From: an uncultured Clostridia bacterium
GTDB lineage: Bacteria > Bacillota_A > Clostridia > Oscillospirales > Oscillospiraceae
Length of the DNA stretch: 8,232 nt
NCBI GenBank assembly: GCA_947167435.1
Contig: CAMVIC010000064.1
Location: 1 to 8,232 of the forward strand
Direction: 5' to 3'
Part shown: piece after piece, positions 1-4,916 of the stretch
Numbering within the stretch: position 1 is the first letter of the stretch
Layout: the number at the start of each line of letters is the position of its first letter
Position numbers and translations under genes: made by a program
The notes under the pieces: model-generated
Told to the model about the DNA's origin: nothing
The model's input: only the letters and a program-made list of their open reading frames with translations
Databases searched by the model: none

Positions 1-2
1 AG

Positions 3-137
3 CATTATTACCCCGAGGCGGCGGATGCGATGGAGGGAAGAAAGTACGGCTTCAACCTCAAAAGCCAGCTGCTGAAGCTGTTTGTGATCTTTCCCGCCGT
101 CTCCGCGCTGGCAGCCTGGATCTGCACCCGGTTCTGA
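3..137 (+). CDS. C-terminal fragment of a small integral membrane protein (5' end outside window)
   Basis: This open frame enters from the left edge and ends at TGA 135-137, giving 44 residues. The visible part starts with HYYPEA, continues through a charged stretch with YGFNLKSQL, and ends in a hydrophobic membrane helix finishing in AWICTRF. The tail resembles the end of the complete membrane protein at 1464-1952: HYxPE, then [FY]G[YF]NxKxQL, then AWICTxF, at almost the same spacing. I therefore read it as a paralogue of that protein, with the last of probably four transmembrane helices visible. The next gene starts 21 bases downstream, so the two are probably co-transcribed. No function is known to me. 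The identity rests on paralogy within this window, and most of the protein cannot be seen. Confidence 0.7.
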   Translation, partial: HYYPEAADAMEGRKYGFNLKSQLLKLFVIFPAVSALAAWICTRF

Positions 138-158
138 GAAACAGTGGGAGGAATAAAT

Positions 159-653
159 ATGCTTGCCATCAAACTGATCGCGGAAGGTCTTGGACTGGGC
201 TTTCTGCTGTACCTGATCTGTGCCTTCGGCATTCGAAACGGCGCCGTTGGCATGGTGCATCTCTACGATCAAACGGTGCAGGAGCGGGTCGTCAAGCTGG
301 GCCAGACCACCATGGAGGAGATCCGGAAACGGAGCGTGCGCTTTAAATGTCTGTGCCTTCCGGGCTACCTGATTTATGTGCTCCTCTGCGTATATGCCGT
401 CAACGGAGCGAGGGGCTTCTGGCCCGGTTTCTGGCAGGGCTTTTTGATCTTGTCCATCATGAATCTGATCGACCGCTTCCTGATCGACGAGTATTGGGTC
501 GGCCATACCAAGGCCTGGATCATCCCAGGCACGGAGGATCTGAGGCCGTATATCACGGCGAAGGACAAGAAACAGAAATGGATCATGGGAACCGTGGGCA
601 TGGCGTTTATTGCCGCTATCCTATCGGGGATCATGGCCCTGATACTGAGATAG
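159..653 (+). CDS. Small four-helix integral membrane protein of unknown function
   Basis: This frame encodes 164 residues. The ATG at 159 is preferred over the in-frame GTG at 144 because the Shine-Dalgarno GGGAGGA (146-152) ends 6 bases before the ATG and overlaps the GTG. Four hydrophobic segments are visible, roughly at residues 4-24, 64-83, 91-109 and 141-163, with a basic/acidic cytoplasmic-looking loop (about 38-63) between the first two. Between helices 3 and 4 lies a polar segment with D105, D110 and IPGTED (122-127). The complete membrane protein at 1464-1952 has two aspartates and IPETK at nearly identical positions, so I infer a shared family, with low overall identity. No catalytic motif is recognisable. 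The gene sits 12 bases before an alpha/beta hydrolase gene, which suggests a shared transcript. A role in membrane anchoring, sensing or transport would be guesswork. Confidence 0.82.
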   Translation: MLAIKLIAEGLGLGFLLYLICAFGIRNGAVGMVHLYDQTVQERVVKLGQTTMEEIRKRSVRFKCLCLPGYLIYVLLCVYAVNGARGFWPGFWQGFLILSIMNLIDRFLIDEYWVGHTKAWIIPGTEDLRPYITAKDKKQKWIMGTVGMAFIAAILSGIMALILR

Positions 654-665
654 GAGGGAATAAGG

Positions 666-1436
666 ATGCAATTTGACGAAATGGGCAATCCGTCCGGAAA
701 GACCCTGATGCTGCTGCCGGGGACGGCCTGCGACTATCAGACAAACTTCGCTGCGGTGCTGGACCGTCTGGGCGAGAAGTATCACCTGATCTGCGTCAAT
801 TATGATGGTTTTGACGGGAGCGGGACGATCTTCCCGGATATGATCACGGTAACAGAGAAGATAGAAGAATATATCAAAGAAAACTATAACGGAAAGATCG
901 ACGGAGCCATCGGTTCCTCTCTGGGCAGCAGCTTCGTCGGCCAGCTGATCCAGCGGGAGAACATCCACATCGACCATGGCATTTTCGGCAGCCCGGATCT
1001 GGACCAGAGCGGAAAGATCAGCGCCTGGCTGCAGTCAAAGCTGGTGGTCCCGCTGCTGACCAGCTTTACCAAAAATGAGAAAAAGAGGATAAAAACCAGG
1101 GAAAAACTCAAGAGCTTTTTCGAAATGGACGACGAGGCGGCGGACCGCTTTATGGGCTGCTTTTCCAAATTCAGCCCGGAGTCCATCAAAAACGAATACT
1201 ACACGGACCTTCTCACCTGGCTCAGGGACGATATCCACGTGGAGGGCACGAAGATCCATTTCATCTATGCCAACAAAATGGGCGAAAAGTATCTGAAGCG
1301 ATATAAAAAGTATTTCCGGGATCCGGAGATCCGCGAGTTTAATATGCAGCATGAGCAGTGGCTCTTCGGCGGGGAAAAGTACACCGCGCCGGTACTGCGG
1401 GCGATCGACGAGTTTATGGAGCTTACGGCAGAATAA
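666..1436 (+). CDS. Alpha/beta hydrolase-fold protein
   Basis: This is a 256-residue soluble protein without a signal peptide, typical in length for a single-domain alpha/beta hydrolase. After strand LMLLPG (14-19) comes the likely oxyanion-hole segment LPGTACD. This replaces the HG dipeptide common in the fold. The nucleophile elbow is GSSLG (83-87) with Ser85 as the expected nucleophile. The probable catalytic histidine is His229 in MQHEQW, and the segment MGEKYLKRYKKYF before it is typical of clostridial members as I remember them. The acidic member of the triad is not obvious, because the usual strand-end Asp after HFIYA is not present. A central helical region rich in Lys/Asp/Glu (about 135-180) would be the lid. 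The start has AGGAGGG (652-658), which overlaps the stop codon of the gene before, 7 bases upstream. It is probably an esterase, peptidase or lactonase acting on a small molecule; the substrate is unknown. Confidence 0.87.
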   Translation: MQFDEMGNPSGKTLMLLPGTACDYQTNFAAVLDRLGEKYHLICVNYDGFDGSGTIFPDMITVTEKIEEYIKENYNGKIDGAIGSSLGSSFVGQLIQRENIHIDHGIFGSPDLDQSGKISAWLQSKLVVPLLTSFTKNEKKRIKTREKLKSFFEMDDEAADRFMGCFSKFSPESIKNEYYTDLLTWLRDDIHVEGTKIHFIYANKMGEKYLKRYKKYFRDPEIREFNMQHEQWLFGGEKYTAPVLRAIDEFMELTAE

Positions 1437-1463
1437 AGCCGAAAGAGCAAAGGAGCGGAAAGA

Positions 1464-1952
1464 ATGGTCACGCTGATTTTGATGCTGACGATGTGTGCCT
1501 TGCTGTTCCTCATGATCTGGGCGGCGACGTACTTCTACCCCTGGACGGGACTGCTTCGGTTTTTCCCGAAAGACATCGAAGAAAAAGCCAGACTGCATAA
1601 GCCGCCCTTCCCGGCCACGCCGGTGATCGGCTGGATCCTTATGCTGCTTTGCGCGCTGGGCTTTGTCGGCGTGATCGTTTACGGCGGATGGGACGGCGTA
1701 CAAAAGGAATTTACCTTTGGACAATTCCTGGCCCGCTTCCTTGTCATTCTGTTCGGCGTCAAAGCCTTTGATATCATCGTTCTGGATTACATTCTGATCA
1801 CGAAGACGCAGTTTTTCCAGCACTATATCCCGGAAACGAAAGGCTGCGCCGGGTACCACAGCTTTGGCTATAACCGGAAAGAGCAGCTCAGACAGATCCT
1901 GACGCAGCCCTTCGCAGCACTGCTGATCGCCTGGATCTGCACGCTTTTTTGA
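1464..1952 (+). CDS. Small four-helix integral membrane protein, paralogue of the two upstream membrane proteins
   Basis: This frame encodes 162 residues starting at ATG with AAAGGAG (1449-1455) 8 bases upstream. Hydrophobic segments lie at about residues 2-24, 53-76, 87-109 and 143-160. Between helices 3 and 4 is a polar stretch containing D103, D108, HYIPETKG (120-127) and HSFGYN (132-137). Its last 40 or so residues match the partial protein at the left edge in pattern (HYxPE, xGxNxKxQL, AWICTxF). The D...D...IPxT arrangement also matches the protein at 159-653. The family therefore has at least three members here, two of them flanking the alpha/beta hydrolase. The next gene begins 29 bases after the stop. 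No function is recognised and no enzymatic motif is visible; a structural or transport-related membrane role is possible. Confidence 0.82.
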   Translation: MVTLILMLTMCALLFLMIWAATYFYPWTGLLRFFPKDIEEKARLHKPPFPATPVIGWILMLLCALGFVGVIVYGGWDGVQKEFTFGQFLARFLVILFGVKAFDIIVLDYILITKTQFFQHYIPETKGCAGYHSFGYNRKEQLRQILTQPFAALLIAWICTLF

Positions 1953-1981
1953 ACGCGGCGGCAGGAAAGGAGAGAAAAATC

Positions 1982-2692
1982 ATGCGAGAAAAAGATCTGC
2001 CCTTTGACCGCACAAAGCACATGGTCTCAAACAACGCAAAAAAGTGCGTGCAGAAGCTTCTGCACCGCTATTATGACGAGCAGACGGCAGCCCGACTGTG
2101 GGAAAAGGTGCAGCTTAAGTACTGCGAATACTTAAAGGACGAGCCGGCCCTGGCCGGGCTGAAGATCACCACCAGCATCTACGATCCGATCCTGATCTTT
2201 GCCTGGTATGCGGTCGTCCCGGATAAGCCGGCGCTGGAAGAGGTACAGCAGGACATTTACCGGAGCTTTTTCGGCTCGTTCGGCGTCATGGGGAAAGTGT
2301 TCAATCTGAATCGTAAGCCGGATAACAGGCTTGCCGCAAGCATCTTTCAAAAAGCCAACGATATCAGGGTCGAGGAAATCAAAAAGTTCCCGGAGTCATT
2401 CCGCATGGGCTGTTGTGCGTACGAAAAAGAAGACGGCGTCATCCGCTACAGCTTTACCCAGTGCCCGAACGCGGAATTTGCCAAGCGCCATCACATGGAG
2501 GATGTGCTGCCTGTCCTGTGTAACTGCGATCATCTGGCCATGCAGGCGATCCATGCCTCCCTGATCCGGGAAGGGACCTGCGTGACCTCAGACTGCTGCG
2601 ACTACTGCATTGTGGGAGACAGAAATCCGATCGCTGCAGAGTACGAGCTGAAAACGGCGGAAAACGGCCTCTGGGTCAGCGTAAAGAAATAG
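1982..2692 (+). CDS. L-2-amino-thiazoline-4-carboxylic acid hydrolase-like protein, copy 1
   Basis: This frame encodes 236 residues from the ATG at 1982. An in-frame TTG at 1949 would add 11 residues, but it overlaps the previous gene and has no ribosome site, whereas AAAGGAGAG at 1966-1974 fits the ATG. The N-terminal half is helical and contains SIYDPILIFAWYAV, which corresponds to the IYPAITVYEAL segment of copy 3. The C-terminal half carries the family pattern: QCP (C161-P162), LCNCD (C180, D183), then DCCDYC (204-209) and VGD. These match the ATC-hydrolase family (PF14196 as I recall it), whose founding activity opens the thiazoline ring of ATC on the route to cysteine. Many clostridial members are annotated only by similarity, so the actual substrate is uncertain. 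This copy is cysteine-rich (for example GCCAYE and CDYC). It is first of three consecutive members, with 18 bases to the next gene. Confidence 0.78.
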   Translation: MREKDLPFDRTKHMVSNNAKKCVQKLLHRYYDEQTAARLWEKVQLKYCEYLKDEPALAGLKITTSIYDPILIFAWYAVVPDKPALEEVQQDIYRSFFGSFGVMGKVFNLNRKPDNRLAASIFQKANDIRVEEIKKFPESFRMGCCAYEKEDGVIRYSFTQCPNAEFAKRHHMEDVLPVLCNCDHLAMQAIHASLIREGTCVTSDCCDYCIVGDRNPIAAEYELKTAENGLWVSVKK

Positions 2693-2710
2693 AACGGAGC
2701 AGAAAAAGCA

Positions 2711-3346
2711 GTGAAATACGTCGGAGTATATTGGTCGCTGTTTGCGCCGATGATCAAGAAGAGCATTCGGAAAAGATTCGGAATGCCTCTGGCGGAGCGG
2801 TCGATCCGGGAAGGGAAGAAGGAATACAGAAGGCTTTTGTCCCGCGCGGACGAGCTCGGCCCCGGCAATCCTATGGCGACGAATGCGTACTTTGCTTACG
2901 TATTCGCCGCGGCCTGGCTGGGGAGCGGCAGAAAGATCACGCCGGAGGAAATGGCCCTTGTCATGACGGATGTTCTGGAATCGAAGCTTCTTCGGACCGT
3001 GTTCGGTATGACCGATCTGAACAGGCAGCCGAAAAAGTGGTACCGGGATATGAAGAAGTATGAGGCCTGGTTTACAAAGCACGGCAAAGACTATCCGGTC
3101 AACTGGCACATTCATTTCGATGAATCCCGGCACAGGGATGGGAGCTTTTATTATTTTACACGCTGCCCGATCTGTGAATTCTGCCGGCGGGAGGGCATTG
3201 CGGAGCTGATGCCGGCCCTGTGCGCGACGGATGAGGTCATGTTCCGCCTGCAGCACGGCAGGCTTTTCCGGGAACACACGATCGCAAACGGAGACGGTAT
3301 TTGCGACTATTGGATCATTGGAGACCGGGCAAAGAATGCAAAATGA
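2711..3346 (+). CDS. L-2-amino-thiazoline-4-carboxylic acid hydrolase-like protein, copy 2
   Basis: This frame encodes 211 residues from a GTG at 2711. The ribosome site is weak (GGAG near 2696-2699), but the N-terminus KYVGVYWSLFAPMIKKSIRK looks like the expected amphipathic family start. The later ATG at 2750 has no Shine-Dalgarno. The C-terminal family pattern is clear: RCPICEFC (151-158), LCATD (C171, D174), REHT, and GDGICDYW with C198 and D199, then IGD. The CPxCxxC arrangement adds two cysteines that copies 1 and 3 lack at these positions. Alignment by eye places it closer to copy 1 than copy 3, sharing VF.[LM]...[KR][QK]P and SFYYFTRCP versus RYSFTQCP. Function is inferred from the family only. 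Weak initiation compared with its neighbours suggests lower expression or translational coupling to copy 1, whose stop is 18 bases upstream. Confidence 0.8.
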   Translation: MKYVGVYWSLFAPMIKKSIRKRFGMPLAERSIREGKKEYRRLLSRADELGPGNPMATNAYFAYVFAAAWLGSGRKITPEEMALVMTDVLESKLLRTVFGMTDLNRQPKKWYRDMKKYEAWFTKHGKDYPVNWHIHFDESRHRDGSFYYFTRCPICEFCRREGIAELMPALCATDEVMFRLQHGRLFREHTIANGDGICDYWIIGDRAKNAK

Positions 3347-3374
3347 ATTTTCAGCCGGCAAGGAGTAAAAAGTC

Positions 3375-3977
3375 ATGCACAGACTCATCAAAGCCACCTG
3401 TATGATCGCGGCTGAGGATATCGGAAAGGTGCGGGCAGAGCATATCGCGGCAAAGGCGCAGAAGCGCTATGAAGAACTCTGCTGGGAAAACGCCTCGGAT
3501 TCCAAGGCGCTCCGGGCGCACACCTATGCGCGGATCTATCCGGCGATCACCGTCTATGAGGCGCTCCGCTCCGATGGCATGGAGCAGAAGTGGGCGGTCT
3601 GGGTGATCCGGGAATATTTCCAACGTTTTGCAGAAACCTTTGCACCCCATCTGCAGCGCATGATTCGAGTATTCGGCCTGGTAAAGAAGATTCCGGGGAT
3701 CTTCATGAAAGTGGTGTTAAAAGGCTTTGGACCGGATGCGGGATTCCGGTATGAGTTCCCGGAGGCAGCGGAAAACGAAGCGAGGGCAAATGTAATCCAA
3801 TGCCCCTATTTTGATGCCTGTCTGCGCTATGGCTGCCCGGAAATCACCCGGGCTTTCTGCGACGGCGACGACGCGGGCTACGGCAACCTGCATCCAAAGC
3901 TGATCTGGGGCCGCACCAAGACCATCGGCCGCGGCGGCGACTGCTGTGATTTTCTGCTGAAATATCAGGAGAACTGA
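3375..3977 (+). CDS. L-2-amino-thiazoline-4-carboxylic acid hydrolase-like protein, copy 3
   Basis: This frame encodes 200 residues from an ATG with AAGGAG (3360-3365) 9 bases upstream. The N-terminal helical half contains ARIYPAITVYEALRSDG, followed by KKIPGIFMKVV (about 101-111), both as I would expect for the ATC-hydrolase-like family. The C-terminal pattern is QCPYFDAC (C143-P144), FCDGD (C162, D165), then RTKT and GGDCCDF (D189, C190, C191, D192). Histidine in the REHT segment of copy 2 is replaced by Lys (RTKT), and the aromatic after CD is Phe rather than Tyr. This is the most divergent of the three copies, so a different substrate or a structural role is possible. It lies 28 bases after copy 2 and 18 bases before the MBL-fold hydrolase gene, inside the same likely operon. 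Confidence 0.78.
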   Translation: MHRLIKATCMIAAEDIGKVRAEHIAAKAQKRYEELCWENASDSKALRAHTYARIYPAITVYEALRSDGMEQKWAVWVIREYFQRFAETFAPHLQRMIRVFGLVKKIPGIFMKVVLKGFGPDAGFRYEFPEAAENEARANVIQCPYFDACLRYGCPEITRAFCDGDDAGYGNLHPKLIWGRTKTIGRGGDCCDFLLKYQEN

Positions 3978-3995
3978 CAGGAAGGAGCTTTTTGT

Positions 3996-4811
3996 ATGAG
4001 CTTGATCGACTATTTTGCCATTCACATTGTCCCGCGCATGTACCGCGGGAAGGGCGCGCTGCACCCTGCGCCCACCGGGAAGCTGACAGACGTGGTCAGC
4101 TTCGTCCGGGAATATGACGTGAACATCTTCTTCCTCCGCAAGGGAGATACGCTCATGGCCATCGACGCAGGTTACAAGAGCCACCCCGGACTTCTGGCCC
4201 GCTGCCGGAAGATCGGCGTGGATCCGGCCGGGGTGCAGGCGCTGTTTCTGACCCATGCCGACCCGGATCATGCGGGCGGTCTGGATATCCGCCAGGAAAA
4301 CGCCTTTCAAAACGCCCGGGTCTATCTGGGCGAGAGGGAGGAAAACTATCTCACCAATACCTGGCACCGCAAGCAGATCGGCCCCTTCGGGCTGAAAAAC
4401 TCCGTGACCATCGCGGATGGGTATCAACTGCTCAAAGACGGGGAGACCGTGCAGATCGGCGATTTCAAGGTGCAGGCTTTCCTGGTGCCCGGTCACACGC
4501 TGGGGCACCTGTGCTATCTGATAGACGATGAACTTCTCTTTACCGGTGACTCCATCGCCTTGAACCAGAACGGCGGCTGGTGCTTCTTCGACATCTTCAA
4601 CTACGACAGCAGGATGAATATGGAGTCTCTGAAGGCACTGCGGAATAAGCTCGACCTCGGCAGGATCCGCTACGTGTTCACTTCCCACAACGGTTTTACC
4701 GACGATCCGAAAAGCGCCTTCCGGCATATCGACACGACCCCGACTTTGAAAAAAGGCCGCCCCTTTGACGAAACAGCTCCCTACGACTGCTTCGCGGAAA
4801 AGGAGGAGTAA
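3996..4811 (+). CDS. MBL-fold (metallo-beta-lactamase superfamily) metallohydrolase
   Basis: This is a 271-residue cytoplasmic protein without a signal peptide. The start has AAGGAG (3982-3987) 8 bases before the ATG. The metal-binding motif is THADPDHAGG, giving His87, Asp89, Asp91 and His92. Asp89 stands where the canonical HxHxDH motif has its second histidine. Further ligands expected for the fold are His167 in VPGHTLGH, Asp185 in FTGDS and His231 in TSHNG. The beta-strand AIDAGY (55-60) precedes the motif as usual. The fold supports hydrolysis of esters, lactones, thioesters or similar bonds with one or two Zn/Fe/Mn ions, and the H-x-D variant is also found in other Firmicutes proteins. 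It is the last gene of the upstream packed run; a 105-base gap separates it from the ABC transporter genes. The substrate cannot be deduced. Confidence 0.9.
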   Translation: MSLIDYFAIHIVPRMYRGKGALHPAPTGKLTDVVSFVREYDVNIFFLRKGDTLMAIDAGYKSHPGLLARCRKIGVDPAGVQALFLTHADPDHAGGLDIRQENAFQNARVYLGEREENYLTNTWHRKQIGPFGLKNSVTIADGYQLLKDGETVQIGDFKVQAFLVPGHTLGHLCYLIDDELLFTGDSIALNQNGGWCFFDIFNYDSRMNMESLKALRNKLDLGRIRYVFTSHNGFTDDPKSAFRHIDTTPTLKKGRPFDETAPYDCFAEKEE

Positions 4812-4834
4812 CACAATAAACGCCAATGACCGAC

Positions 4835-4856
4835 TTGCCTCACGAAAGTGGGGCAG
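4835..4856 (+). promoter_or_regulatory. GAAA-tetraloop RNA hairpin in the ABC transporter leader
   Basis: The arms TGCCTCAC (4836-4843) and GTGGGGCA (4848-4855) pair over 8 bases with one G-U, closed by the stable GNRA-type loop GAAA (4844-4847). An additional U-G pair can form at 4835/4856, and GACT (4832-4835) could alternatively pair with AGTC (4863-4866) as an outer stem. No run of U follows, so it is unlikely to be a simple intrinsic terminator. It could stabilise the downstream mRNA end, protect the upstream 3' end after processing, or serve as part of an attenuator. Confidence 0.55.
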
Positions 4857-4871
4857 TGTTTCAGTCCATCA

Positions 4872-4887
4872 GTTAGCAATATCTAAC
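4872..4887. promoter_or_regulatory. GTTAG-N6-CTAAC inverted repeat, candidate operator
   Basis: GTTAG (4872-4876) and CTAAC (4883-4887) are perfect inverted repeats separated by the AT-rich spacer CAATAT. Position, about 30 bases before the ABC start codon, and size are suitable for a dimeric repressor. The half-sites resemble those in DtxR-type metal-regulator boxes, but the classical DtxR box has a shorter centre, so the regulator type is only a guess. No regulator gene is present in the window. A 5-base arm pair can also arise by chance. Confidence 0.35.
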
Positions 4888-4894
4888 CAAAGAC

Positions 4895-4910
4895 AAGGAG
4901 GAAAGAAGGA
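4895..4910 (+). promoter_or_regulatory. Double Shine-Dalgarno before the first ABC gene
   Basis: AAGGAGG (4895-4901) is the strongest anti-Shine-Dalgarno match, but it lies 15 bases from the ATG at 4917, and no start codon lies at the ideal distance from it. A second block, GAAGGA (4905-4910), is 6 bases from the ATG and is the likely functional site. The tandem arrangement may act as a standby ribosome site. Confidence 0.5.
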
Positions 4911-4916
4911 AAGAAA

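Larger units (their letters stand above)
4812..4916 (+). promoter_or_regulatory. 105-base intergenic leader before the ABC transporter pair
   Basis: This is the only gap in the window longer than 30 bases. It separates the MBL-fold hydrolase from the first ABC gene and holds, in order, a hairpin (4835-4856), an inverted repeat (4872-4887) and two purine-rich ribosome-binding blocks. I do not see a convincing sigma-70 -35/-10 pair. TTGCCT at 4835-4840 is -35-like but has no TATAAT-like box 17 bases on. It may be a transcript leader, a processing site or an internal promoter region; which one cannot be decided by eye. Confidence 0.5.

Noticed and set aside
144..158. GTG at 144 as start of the first complete membrane protein
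   Set aside because: It overlaps the Shine-Dalgarno sequence that is correctly spaced for the ATG at 159, and has no ribosome site of its own.
1035..1859. 274-codon minus-strand open frame across the alpha/beta hydrolase and the membrane protein gene
   Set aside because: It overlaps two well-supported + strand genes, has low-complexity charged composition and no recognisable domain.
1949..1981. TTG at 1949 as start of ATC-hydrolase-like copy 1
   Set aside because: It overlaps the end of the previous gene and lacks a Shine-Dalgarno, whereas the ATG at 1982 has AAAGGAG at a good distance.
2588..3397. 269-codon minus-strand open frame opposite copies 1 and 2 of the ATC-hydrolase-like genes
   Set aside because: It is a shadow of two conserved family members, with no plausible domain.
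3717..4826. 369-codon minus-strand open frame opposite the MBL-fold gene
   Set aside because: It is antisense to a gene with all MBL ligands and a good ribosome site, and crosses into copy 3 of the ATC-hydrolase-like genes; no family features are visible.
4835..4866. Intrinsic terminator after the MBL-fold gene
   Set aside because: The stem-loop is stable but is followed by GTGTTTCAG rather than a run of T, so termination by this element alone is not supported.
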